Below, piece after piece: positions 51,557 through 62,077 of a DNA stretch of 64,000 nt (the stretch's first letter is position 1; every line of letters starts with the position of its first letter). The notes below the pieces were generated by a model. It was given only the letters and a program-made list of their open reading frames with translations. It was not told the DNA's origin and did not search any database. Both the position numbers and the translations under genes were made by a program. The DNA is from Cymbomonas tetramitiformis (Eukaryota > Chlorophyta > Pyramimonadophyceae > Pyramimonadales > Pyramimonadaceae): positions 1-64,000 of the forward strand of contig LGRX02003713.1 of NCBI GenBank assembly GCA_001247695.2, in the 5' to 3' direction.

Positions 51557-52020
51557 NNNNNNNNNNNNNNNNNNNNNNNNNNNNNNNNNNNNNNNNNNNN
51601 NNNNNNNNNNNNNNNNNNNNNNNNNNNNNNNNNNNNNNNNNNNNNNNNNNNNNNNNNNNNNNNNNNNNNNNNNNNNNNNNNNNNNNNNNNNNNNNNNNNN
51701 NNNNNNNNNNNNNNNNNNNNNNNNNNNNNNNNNNNNNNNNNNNNNNNNNNNNNNNNNNNNNNNNNNNNNNNNNNNNNNNNNNNNNNNNNNNNNNNNNNNN
51801 NNNNNNNNNNNNNNNNNNNNNNNNNNNNNNNNNNNNNNNNNNNNNNNNNNNNNNNNNNNNNNNNNNNNNNNNNNNNNNNNNNNNNNNNNNNNNNNNNNNN
51901 NNNNNNNNNNNNNNNNNNNNNNNNNNNNNNNNNNNNNNNNNNNNNNNNNNNNNNNNNNNNNNNNNNNNNNNNNNNNNNNNNNNNNNNNNNNNNNNNNNNN
52001 NNNNNNNNNNNNNNNNNNNN
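51557..52020. other. Assembly gap (464 N)
   Basis: Run of N. Nothing can be said about its content or true length. Confidence 1.
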
Positions 52021-52780
52021 CCCCCCCGGATGGCTTCGCCCCGATTCCCTCCACCGAGGTAGGTTCCTGTTCTACTGTTGTGGTCGTGATTGTGATTGTC
52101 CTGTGTCCACCCCCTGGTGGGAGGGTGATGCTTTTCTTTGGGCTTGCTGCACAGGTATGTATGTTCTGCTATCACGATGGGGTGACACCAGTCACTTTTG
52201 GCAAGACAGGATTCTCTCAGTACCCTCCTATTGTTACTTATCACATATTTATGCATATGTATCAGGCTCGATGTACTGCTAAGCAGGTAGGCAGTGTCTA
52301 GCATACAGTTTGTGGGGGTCCTAGCTCGATCGAGCTCAAAGTAGTGCTGTTCTTTTTCACCATGTCTTCTTTTCTTCTTTTGCCCGTGCAGCTTTGCTGT
52401 TTTCTCACTTCTTAAGGGCTGCTCTGTTTCGGCGCGGGGGCATGGCCCCCTTGCCGCCTTTCTGCCCCACCAGAGGGGAGCCTCTGGCGGTACTCTCCGT
52501 GGCTCCTCTGGAGTTCATTTTCTCAGAATTTTTCTGCGGTTGTAATCTGCGGTTGGTATCTGCGGTTGAATATACAGTTTGGCCTTCCGGCGCTTTTCGG
52601 CAGTTGTAGCTACAGTGGGGTGCTGGGTTCTGTTTTTCGGCCGAGGTTAGTACAAGAAAACGATATGCATCACACAAACTTACCTGCCGCCTACCTGCCG
52701 TCGCGCTGGAATCTTCATCTGTGCCGTTGCCATCACGCAGAAATTTGAAAATTAACACTAAAAATATGAATTTCACTACA
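52021..52780. other. Region after the gap, no gene recognised
   Basis: Pyrimidine-rich sequence with several CAGGT/TTGCAG-like splice-site look-alikes. I see no protein motif on either strand. TGCGGTTG words repeat around 52535-52570. Confidence 0.3.
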
Positions 52781-52789
52781 TCTCTAAAT

Positions 52790-53667
52790 ACCGTTGGACC
52801 CCGCGGCCCACACCGGGGTGGCACGCTCATCGGTGACGGCGAGAAGTGCCTCATGGACATATAGCCCAAGGTTTCGGAGTTGATGCATGCCGTCAAGGAT
52901 GACATTCTTGGAAAGATCAAAATACGGCAAACGAGCTAGTGCCGATGGGAACTTCACACCGGTTTCGCCGATTTCCTCCTCCAACACTTCCTGAAGATTG
53001 GCCGCATTCTTACACGTGATAAGCAAAACGTGTCGTTGGCTCGCGCGTCGAATGGACTCGTCGGTCTTTGGTACGGCGGACCCTGCGTACAATAACAGGA
53101 AGACGCTCAGATGACACCCGAAAGATGTTATGAATACATTCGGCATGTCTTTGGGGAAAGCGGACCTGGCGGATCTTGCTCGCAAAACTTGTACAACATC
53201 TTATTTAGATGCGGGCATTTCCCCTGCCCCCGGATCAAACATTTTGCACACGCACAGAAGCTGCCCACGCCCATAATGTCCATCGCATCGACGAGCCCTA
53301 CATAGTCGAACACGGCGGCAAGAAGCATCGCCCGGCATTGGAACACGTCGTCCGTGAAGGAGTCCCAACATGGAAAACCAGCTTCCTAAAGTTCCAAAAG
53401 CTCGTCTACCAACTTCTCGTAGAGGATGGTGGTGTTCTTCGGCTTCCCCGCCATCATTCCCCACAACTCAAGGTTTACAAACTTCTTGCGGATTTCCGGT
53501 GGCAAGTTCAACACTTGAAAGTAGATAGGAGGGGAAACCCCCGACTTGTCTTTCCAAACGGTGGCCCCGTCGGCGCAAAGCATGAGGATGACGTTGCGAG
53601 GGTCCTTGAAGAAGTCGGGATATGCAGCGTGCTTCGCCTTCCACTCAGATCCATCTGCAAGATACAT
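52790..53667 (-). pseudogene. Tnp2-type transposase remnant (CACTA-like)
   Basis: Minus-strand pieces in successive frames match Tnp2 transposases in order. 53667-53386 reads ILMLCADGATVWKDKSG then FQVLNLPPEIRKKFVNL and WGMMAG. 53346-53128 reads FQCRAMLLAAVFDYVGL and FCACAKCLIRG. About 53000-52790 reads GVKFPSALARLPYFDLS and VILDGMHQL. The aspartates in CADG, FD and LDGMH fall at conserved positions of this family. At least two frameshifts separate the pieces, so it is not functional unless they are introns. Terminal repeats were not located. The right-hand flank (53668-53890) is unassigned. Confidence 0.7.
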
Positions 53668-53889
53668 AAATACAACTTAAATTCATTCAAGTAGTAGGAA
53701 TGTCAATCAGGAAGTCATACGGAAGATGTACGGAAGACATTCTGCGCATCTTCTGCACGTCTTCGGGGCGATGCAAGATATGCTCTATCAATGTGTTACT
53801 CGCCGGGAATGTCTTCCAGAATGCCTTCCTCAGACTTTTCCCGCGTGGCGTGCGAACGCATGTGCCCAGCAATCCAGCAGGTCTGACGG

Positions 53890-54125
53890 CCCGATTTTTA
53901 TTTTTCTTTAGGCCCGTATTCGGCCAAAACGGTCGAGGAAGAAAAATGCCCGAAAATTTGAACTTAAGTATGGGGGTTTGATAAAAAGTGGCATGAAATG
54001 CCTATATTTTTGGCCGAAGTTTGGCCGGATCATATTTTTGTGCGGCCCGAGGGCGAAAGCCCCTTCGGCCCGCTTTCGGCCCGGAGGGATTTTTGGGACC
54101 CTCTCACGGCCTCGGGCCGCGGCCA
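53890..54125. repeat. GGCCCG-rich stretch, possible MITE relative
   Basis: Contains repeated GGCCCG, TTCGGCC and CGGGCC words and resembles the interior of 7700-7980. Ends not located. Confidence 0.35.
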
Positions 54126-54138
54126 ATCCCCATAGGAT

Positions 54139-54354
54139 ATGTTCCCTGCCTATGTGCTTAATAAAGAAAGGGGGGATACCTTTTCTGTTAGGAAGACTAA
54201 CATCCCTGCCAGCAGTGTCTTTAATGCTGATGATCGATTGATTAAAGCGGATATCCAAACACCAAGTTCTACATCGGCCGAAATTATCGGGCTCCGACTT
54301 CTCTTAGAGGACCAAAAGGACCACATTCTAAAGTCCGTGACTCCAATGATACAT
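54139..54354 (+). pseudogene. LINE copy 2: N-terminal part of RNase H
   Basis: The frame reads ASSVFNADDRLIKADIQ then STSAEIIGLRLLLEDQ, the strand and catalytic Glu helix of a LINE RNase H. It is cut at ACAT by the MITE and continues in the same frame at 55719. Confidence 0.65.
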
Positions 54355-54456
54355 CAAGGTATGGCTTACGCGAAGGTAATTTGAGACAAAACTTATCTTG
54401 TTCCGTTGACCGAGTATGTAAAGCTTGGTAGGCAATAACTCGAACTTTCAACCGTA

Positions 54457-55567
54457 CAGTAAAGACCGGTATATAAGAAGCCGGGGAAATTTTGCCAGCG
54501 GCTGGCTTCTTAATCGACGGTCATGGATTTGCCTTTGCCAGCGTGGGCACGTTTCTTAATTTGGCAAAATCCTGACCATCGGAAATCCAAATCCAGCGTG
54601 TGCCGCTTCTTAAATCGGCAAAATTTTCTGATTCCAGATTCGCCAACGTGATCCAGCGCTCAGCTTCTAATCTTGGGGGTCCAACTTCTGACTGTCGACC
54701 AGCGTCGAAGTTCTTAATTTCGGCTTTTAAAACCCAGAAACCGACACACAGACTTGTAGACCCAGCGGTGACTTCTTATTTCAGGTGTATTTCTTGGAGC
54801 TCACAGAGCTCTTGTAGGATGGATCCAGCAGTGAAGGCTTCTTTGCAGCAATTGAAGCAGCTGTTAGACCGCGGTGAAATTAGCAGTTCCGACTTCAAAG
54901 CCGAGAAAAGCAAGCTATTGTCACTCGCGGGCGGATTTGTATACGCCTGACAAACGCGATTCAATCCGAGTTAAAAGAGCTGGCAGAATTTTTAGCGCTT
55001 GAAATATTAGACACCTCTGAGTATGTCGCACAGAAGCGCAACGTTTTGGACGGAACAGTGTCCAAGACACAGGACATTCCAGCACTCACCAGTGATGCTC
55101 AGCAGTCAGAGATTACTTTCGAAGTCGAGACGCATAAGACCGCCCACAACCGATACCATGCCATGATGCATACGTAATGAGAATACTTATTGTGTACCTT
55201 CAGTACTGCATATGCATTGTGCTTGTGATCATCCAAAACTTCTCAAGTGTATTGAACCTTAATAATGGTTGCATTCTTCGAAGTATAGATATACATATAT
55301 ACATATAGATATATATCGATACGTTGTATACGATTAATTGAGAACGAGTTCACTGGATCGATATTCATGATACGGCTTCTTAAATCGATCATTTTAATGT
55401 AGCCTCTTCTCGAAATTCCAGCGGTATAGCTTCTTAAAATGGCATTTTTTCTATCGCCATCCGTTTTTCTCCCAGCGGCTGGCTTCTTAGCCGGCTTCTT
55501 AATTTTTGGGCAAAAAGCCAGCGGCTGGCTTCTTATAGCCGAGCTTCTTATATACCGGTCTTTACTG
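54457..55567. mobile_element. TA-flanked small transposon B with CTTCTTAA repeats and SHOCT-like ORFs
   Basis: Inverted ends CAGTAAAGACCGGTATATAA/TTATATACCGGTCTTTACTG are flanked by TA duplications, as in Tc1/mariner elements. The arms contain a dozen copies of GGCTTCTTAA-like words, often after CCAGCGG. No DDE transposase is encoded. The interior holds two SHOCT-like coding segments. Confidence 0.82.
54819..55177 (+). CDS. SHOCT-like protein of transposon B (possibly two modules)
   Basis: A 43-codon ORF (54819-54950) starts MDPAVKASLQQLKQLLDRGE and continues ISSSDFKAEKSKLL, a good SHOCT pattern. Immediately after, in a frame shifted by one base (54959-55177), a second copy reads IQSELKELAEFLALEILDTS then EYVAQKRNVLDG. 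A Thr/Glu/His-rich tail runs from there to TAA. Either a one-base mutation split a two-module protein, or the first ORF alone is made. Homologous to the 45-residue ORF in transposon A. No signal or membrane segment. Function unknown. Confidence 0.5.
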
Positions 55568-55718
55568 TAGGATATCTAAAATGCACCACGATAAAGATAT
55601 TTGACCGATGATTTTTTCATCCGCCATGCACTTTGTCCACAATAGACAGTCAGCGGACCAAAATAACGAGTTATAAGTTTTGTCTCAAATCACCTTCGCG
55701 TAAGCCATACCTTGACAT

Positions 55719-56920
55719 GCCATTGACCCAATGGCAACGATCACGGCGGTAAATAAGGACAGGAAAACTGTCAGTGCTCGTGAGAAGCTACGGGAACCAA
55801 ACCGACGTGAACTGCAGGCAGTCAGATTAATCCTAGAGGATCTTGGCTTCTATCGTGGAGAAGACCACAACAGGATCATCCTTAAATGGATTAGGGGGCA
55901 TAATAATGATAGACTTCATGATGGAGTTGATAGAGCAGCAAAGAGAGCCTCTTTCAGAAAAGGGGCAAACGCTCCCCGTTTCGACCCTTACGAAGAACTA
56001 CCCTATTCTCTCTTTTATATGGAAGTGCCAGTTGCAGGAGACATCCGGAACCACATCAGGAGAATCCAACGCCTTACTCACCTTCATACCTGGAAAGCCA
56101 TGTCGTCCCAAGGGAAGTATATCAGAATGCTAGAGGACCACAATGTTCCTCCCACCAAGGATATCTCAAAAGTCGCCCGTGGCTAAAGCTTATACAACGG
56201 CCAGAAGCAGAGAACTCTTGGGCCTTCAAGCTTCACCCGCACGGTCACATAAGCTGGGTGTCACCACCTCACCTGACTGCCCGTACTGCCAAACAGGAAC
56301 CAAATGCACCTTCTCTCACATTCAATCGGAATGCCCGGGCCCAGGTAACTCGCTTGTACACCTTAGAGGAGAACAAGATGATGAACTAAAAAAGCATGTG
56401 GCGGCTGAGCTTACAGGGGAACCAAAGCTGCCGAATCGTGGAAAGGGCTCCTCCTTCATCGACATTTGCTCTGAAACTCTTTTTCCACTTGCTGACCTTC
56501 GCGACGAGATGAAGCGGGAGCTCTACCTCCCAGCATCGCCTGAATCAGGAATGTACCGCCCATCCGCTTCCAAGAAGGGGATCATTGCTGTGACAACACT
56601 TCCGGATGTAAACACTCAGAGCGGCAATAATGTGTGCCCTGAACTCCAATATGCTAGGAAACAAGAGTTTTGGAAACTCCTGTCGTGGCACTATCTCTCA
56701 AAGAAAGAGTTTCCGTCACCGCTCTCACGATATGCCGCACGTGCACACGACATTCATACAACACTCAAAGCGTGTAGAGATGAGTCGGGTGACCCCAAAA
56801 AACTGCTACGCCATTCGAAGAAGCCTTCTTGACATCATCATTGACGACCGTGGACTAAACGAGAATGGATGTGAACTGTTTTGTAACCCACTGAACTCAC
56901 ACCCTAGGATCCATTCGAGA
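55719..56920 (+). pseudogene. LINE copy 2: RNase H end, Cys/His knuckle, methyltransferase-domain start
   Basis: The first frame (55719-56186) has ILKWIRGHNNDRLHDGVDRA, the last RNase H motif of non-LTR elements with the terminal catalytic Asp. A shift near 56150 leads to ARSRELLGLQASPARSHKLG and a knuckle CPYCQTGTKCTFSHIQSEC, common after RNase H in LINEs. A linker follows, then the region homologous to the start of the copy 1 ORF (QEFWKLLSWHYLSKKEF, SGDPKNCYAIRR). One extra A in the run at about 56798 breaks the frame there. The frame is cut at 56925 by the LTR element inside the codons preceding RRC. Confidence 0.75.
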
Positions 56921-57077
56921 AGATGTGCTGGAATAGTCACACCGCCTGATTATGTGACTCTTCCCGTAGTAGTGTCTGTGACTGTCACCCGAACCAGAAC
57001 CCTAACTGTCTATGCCCATATAATGGGTTAACTTATCAACTTTATTACATTCTGAGAAAACTATCACTGAGTGAATA

Positions 57078-58897
57078 GATAAAGCCTATCGGACACCAGG
57101 TGGGAAGGATGTCATAGCCTGATCGCGTCATGGTGACCTGAAATCGCGACCTGACCTCATGAAGGCGTGACACAAGCGTTGCCACGCTCGTGTCGCCGGC
57201 GATTTCTGGCGAAATCGCTTCCTCACGCCACGTCAGTCGTCACGCGTTGTCGCTCGCGGGAAAACTGTTACCTCACGGAAATTCATATGTCGCTTTGTAC
57301 AAAATCTGTCGTTTTCTACAGTTTTCCGATGTACTTAAATATGGAATTTACCACAGGTCCCATGCCATCTTCACTGAAAACGTGAAAAGTCCATTCTATA
57401 TTTTAAAGCATATAATTATATTATTGTATTATTGTTTAAAGCATATAATCGTATAATCATATAATTATATAAAGAAATTACGGAATCTAATATATTTACT
57501 GTACGTCATAATATACACAAGTATTATATTTATATTTGTATTTATAACATACTGTCTGGTATGGAGACGAGGGCGATATGGTGGGGGGAAGGTGGGGAGG
57601 GGGGGGGAGGTTGGATATGTCGATAGCCGCGCAGGGGGTGGGGGAGGAGCCGGACGGATCCATGGACATAAAAGTCGGGTATTGACGCCCGATATTGTTT
57701 TATCGATTAATCGCAGAAATCGTGCCTATCGATTTTATTCCGTTGCCGAAATAATAATAAAAACACCCTCCACCCGCCCGGCCCCCATAGTTGATTTAAT
57801 TTATCCCCCGCCCCCCACATTAATAAAATAAATCAAATCTTATTAAATATAATACTTGTGTGTGTGTGTGGGGGTTGATGGTTGGGGCCGGCACACCCTG
57901 CCCCATGCCCCACTTGCACACCCTATGCCCCATGCTCCACCCAGCACCCTGCCCCATGCCCCTGCGGAACCATCCCTGCCCCTGGAGCGGACCTTATGCC
58001 CCATGCCCCACTGGACCGTATGCCCCATGCCCCATGGCACAACCGTATGCCCCATGCCCACGGCATGCCCCAGATGTACCCCCACACACACATAAGTAAT
58101 ATGTATGCCCCCCACACACACATAAGTATTATATTTAATAAGATTTGATTTATTTTATTAATGTGGGGGGGATAAATTAAATCAACTATGGGGGGCGGGC
58201 GGGTGGAGGGTGTTTTTATTATTATTTCGGCAACGGAATAAAATCGATAGGCACGATTTCTGCGATTAATCGATAAAACAATATCGGGCGTCAATACCCG
58301 ACTTTTATGTCCATGGATCCGTCCGGCTCCTCCCCCACCCCCTGCGCGGCTATCGACATATCCAACCTCCCCCCCCTCCCCACCTTCCCCCCACCATATC
58401 GCCCTCGTCTCCATACCAGACAGTATGTTATAAATACAAATATAAATATAATACTTGTGTATATTATGACGTACAGTAAATATATTAGATTCCGTAATTT
58501 CTTTATATAATTATATGATTATACGATTATATGCTTTAAACAATAATACAATAATATAATTATATGCTTTAAAATATAGAATGGACTTTTCACGTTTTCA
58601 GTGAAGATGGCATGGGACCTGTGGTAAATTCCATATTTAAGTACATCGGAAAACTGTAGAAAACGACAGATTTTGTACAAAGCGACATATGAATTTCCGT
58701 GAGGTAACAGTTTTCCCGCGAGCGACAACGCGTGACGACTGACGTGGCGTGAGGAAGCGATTTCGCCAGAAATCGCCGGCGACACGAGCGTGGCAACGCT
58801 TGTGTCACGCCTTCATGAGGTCAGGTCGCGATTTCAGGTCACCATGACGCGATCAGGCTATGACATCCTTCCCACCTGGTGTCCGATAGGCTTTATC
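57078..58897. mobile_element. Giant foldback element, 1.8 kb, 7-bp duplication GTGAATA
   Basis: Arms of about 795 bp (57078-57872 and 58103-58897) are nearly perfect inverse copies, starting GATAAAGCCTATCGG. The duplication GTGAATA lies at 57071-57077 and 58898-58904, and the intact 3' LTR of the host element has a single GTGAATA at this site. The centre is a minisatellite. No protein is encoded. The long arms and the duplication length fit a foldback or Mutator-like non-autonomous transposon. Confidence 0.92.
57890..58082 (+). repeat. CCCATGCCCC minisatellite at the foldback centre
   Basis: Irregular tandem copies of GCCCCATGCCCC, flanked by GT/CA-rich tips of the arms. Confidence 0.85.
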
Positions 58898-59323
58898 GTG
58901 AATATATCCCGGGTCTTAGGGGTATATCCAACAGGTTTGGACCCACGCACTCTTTATTTAGACACTGCGAATTTTGGCCATGTCTGGCTAAACAGCGACG
59001 CTTGAGATGGAGTGAGGGGCTCCTCTAGAGGCACGGCGGAGCGGTATGGCCTAGCTGATGTCTGGTTGATTGGATTTACGGGAAGCTTGTGCACGAGGCG
59101 GGCTTCATTTTCCTCGCTACGCGTTGGTTGACGTTGGAAATTTTGGTCGGATCCGACACCACTTTCCTTGGCCGCGTCACTCTGCATCCACATGCACGTG
59201 GGGAGATCATTACGCCACAGCTTTCCCTTGCTTTCCTCGACAACCGCATTACGACTTTTGGCCGCCGCTCCTTCCGCACCTCGCCCCATTTTCCCTCACT
59301 TCGTCTCTACAGTCTCTTTTATC

Positions 59324-61677
59324 ATGGTTGCGACTAGATTGACTTCGAGTATGGCGTCACGCCGATGTTCTCTAGCGACGATTTTCGACTCGGCTGCCGC
59401 CCGTAATTCGGTGACGCCGGCTACGCCGGCACCTGCTGGTGTTCCGGCTGCGAACTCCGCTCAGGTAGTTTTCCTGGCGGGGGTTCGCTCATTGACCCGT
59501 GAGCGCTTCGACGAGAGCGTGGCGAAGCACGTCATCCGAAAGTGTTTCCGTGAGAAACATGAGAGATTCACCGGCACTGAGTCCAACGCGCAGGTGCTCC
59601 TCGCGAAGCTGGTGCCTGCCCTCCAGGAGGCATTCGAGGCACATGACGTTTTATTTGCACCGCTTTTCGACTTGGAGGACTCCACGTTGGCCGTCCGCTC
59701 CGAGGCCAACAAATTGCTATTTTCAACTCTCGAGCTCATCGTGTGTCCCGCCTCTCCGGCGGGGGACTGGCTCGAGGCGTCGGCCGCGTTGCACCCGCTG
59801 GTTGGCAAGTGGGTCTTGCTGGAATTCGCACGTCGTCTGCTGAACTCCGGTGCACCCTTCCAGGGGACATCGGACCTCCTTGGCGTCCGCTTCAAGGCCT
59901 ACTACACCGACCCGTCGGATTCCGTCACGGACTTAAACGCGGCCTTGCGGTCCGCGAGGAGGAGGAACACGCTGGACGATGACGAGGTGAAGGAGCTGTT
60001 TATCACGGCGCTGGATCCGACGTTCTACGCGCCGGTGGTGTCGCGGCTTTTCACGCATCAGCAACGGGCGGCCGTGGACCTCTTGATCATGCAGCAATGG
60101 GTGAAGATCGAGTGCTACGCTCGGCACGTCCAGGCCGGTGCGCACACTGCCACCCTGTCCGCAGCGGCCGTGGCCACTGACGGTGACGGCTCGCAGCTGT
60201 CCGACCTCACGGCCATCATCCTCGACGTGAAGCGGCAGCTGAAGGTCCTCACGGACAAGGTCAACGGGCGGGTTTCACCCCACGAGCGGACAAGAACAAA
60301 ATCGGCAACGGGGGAGGCGGCTCCGGTGTGCGGTTTGCGGCTGGTGACCTCCCGGCTGGGGGGAACTGGTCGCAGTCGCATGGGAAGAAGCGCGTTGCCT
60401 TTCACAAAGGCAGCGGCGACTTCGTCCCGTTTTGCGGGAATTCGACATGCAAGAAGGACGACGCGCGCCACTGGCACCGCGACTGTCCAAATGGCGGCAA
60501 GCACGGCGCTGGGGGAAGCTCCCACAGCTTCTCCCTCGGTGACATCGAGAACGAGTTACTGGCGGAGCAGTTCCAGGCGGCGATGGACGAGCACGGTGGC
60601 GAGAGATTCGAGGCGCTCTGCCTTCTGGCGCGGGGCAAGCCGGAGATGCTCGACGGCGTTTCGGCGTGTGCCTTCGGGCTCGAGCCGGAGCGGCAAAATG
60701 GTGCGTTGCAGGACTTTCTGCCCTACTGCCAGCCTGTCACCCACATGGGGGGCTTCACAGTAGGTGGTGTGGCAAGCGGGATCTCGGCTGCCGCTTGCAC
60801 GCATGTCCGCGAGGACGCACGGCCGGCGCCACCGCCGGCGGCAATCACGCATGTCTACCCTGACGAGTCGGATGCGTCCGACGACGGTGTCGTGCTGCCG
60901 GTGGACCCCATGTACGCACACGAGCCCGACCTCTGCTTTGCGGACAGGATCGCGCAGATGGGTGGGCTTTCGATCACAGCTGAGGGCAAGGACTTGGCAA
61001 TGCGGTACATGCACGCCGAGTCGGAGACCGACTCTTACGACAGCGATGTGGACGAGTCTGCTGCTGGGTGTGACCCGGCTGACAGTGAGGATGCGGTTCG
61101 GCAGCCTCCAGCACCTCGGCAGCGATGCGGTACACCGCCTTGGGGGTTTGGCCGCTCTTCGGCAATTGTTGTGATGGTGTGTGCGCTCTTTTGTGTTTGC
61201 GCCACCGCGGCGCCACTCTCCGCTGCGACTCTTGACGAAGCATGCGCACCGGGCCGCACCGGCCTGGAGGTCGGTGGTGCTACTGAGGCAACCACGAGCA
61301 CATCTCCATTAACTTTTACGGCTTTGACATGCTGCGAGGCCGGCTTGGGCACTGCGGCACCGGCTGCTGTTCCACCGCGCCGGCACGGCCGGCACCGTGC
61401 TCGACAGGGGCTTCATAATGCGAACATTGGGCTTTATGTCCCGGTACACCCGCCCCCTCCACCGCTGCTCTGGGATGCTCCACCGTCACCGGATTATTCA
61501 CCGGGACCCACTACACACGAGGAGGAGGGGGAAGGTCCCTCACACGGCGATCGAGACTTTTCCGATTTCTTCTGTGACTCCACGAATGATTCAATCACGG
61601 CATCGGCAACTTCAATTTACGGCACTATGACTGTGATGCGGGCTGGCACAGCAGTGCAACCGCCAACTAGTGGCTAG
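59324..61677 (+). pseudogene. Gag-like protein of LTR element copy 2 (one frameshift)
   Basis: Starts MVATRLTSSMASRRCS and gives a helical capsid-like region with LDPTFYAPVVSRLF and LLIMQQWVKIECYA. A -1 shift near 60330 is needed to enter the second frame. That frame has the knuckle FCGNSTCKKDDARHWHRDC, then a long acidic, Pro-rich tail with a hydrophobic segment IVVMVCALFCVCATAAPLS (near 61170). It ends at 61677. Order and motifs match 748-2689. The shift is of opposite sign to that in copy 1, so these are more likely independent mutations than one programmed event. A membrane-like segment in a Gag is unusual. Confidence 0.6.
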
Positions 61678-61874
61678 AAAGTACATCATGCCGCTCCTGC
61701 ACAGTGACTTTGACCGTAGCTGTATGTGCAGAGGGGTCCGATGACGGACCGGTTTCAGATTTTCAACTCTTGACTGGGAACAACCCTGCCAGAAAGGACA
61801 GGCCTTCCCCTAGAACTCAGTTTCCACCGCTTTAGATGGTGTTTGTTCAAGGGTTACAACTTCGGCTGCCCGGT

Positions 61875-61891
61875 CACCACGCTAGGTGGTG
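61875..61891 (+). repeat. CACCAC/GTGGTG hairpin abutting the 3' LTR
   Basis: CACCAC, loop GCTAG, GTGGTG, then the LTR starts TGCTGG at 61892. It stands where a polypurine tract is expected. Confidence 0.75.
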
Positions 61892-62072
61892 TGCTGGAAT
61901 AGTCACACCGCCTGATTATGTGACTCTTCCCGTAGTAGTGTTTGTGACTGTCACCCGAACCAGAACCCTAATTGTTTATGCCCATATAACGGGTTAACTT
62001 ATCAACTTTATTACATTCTGAGAAAACTATCACTGAGTGAATATATCCCGGGTCTTAGGGGTATATCCAACA
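61892..62072 (+). repeat. 3' LTR of gag-only element copy 2
   Basis: 181 bp, TG...CA, followed by AGATG. It is the uninterrupted reference for the split 5' LTR (56926-57077 plus 58905-58933). Confidence 0.92.
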
Positions 62073-62077
62073 AGATG

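Larger units (their letters stand above)
54355..55714. mobile_element. MITE with CAAGGTA termini, 4-bp duplication ACAT, carrying another element
   Basis: Inverted ends of about 42 bp (CAAGGTATGGCTTACGCG and complement) differ by one base. The duplication ACAT lies at 54351-54354 and 55715-55718. Removal restores the LINE frame exactly. Ends and duplication length match the MITE at 6255-6520. Its body is interrupted by the TA-flanked element 54457-55567. Confidence 0.88.
56926..62072 (+). mobile_element. Gag-only LTR retroelement, copy 2 (TR-GAG type)
   Basis: LTRs of 181 bp start TGCTGGAATAG and end TATATCCAACA. The 5-bp target duplication AGATG stands at 56921-56925 and 62073-62077. The internal part encodes only a gag-like protein. 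The two LTRs differ at about four positions, all C/T changes. The 5' LTR is interrupted by the foldback element 57078-58897 (152 bp before it, 29 bp after it). Without that insertion the element is 3.3 kb. Confidence 0.92.

Noticed and set aside
51528..52304. Long open frames on both strands across 51528-52304
   Set aside because: They run through the N gap; the open length is an artefact.
57190..58785. Identical 88-residue frames in both arms of the foldback element
   Set aside because: They are mirror copies of the same non-coding arm sequence with no motif.
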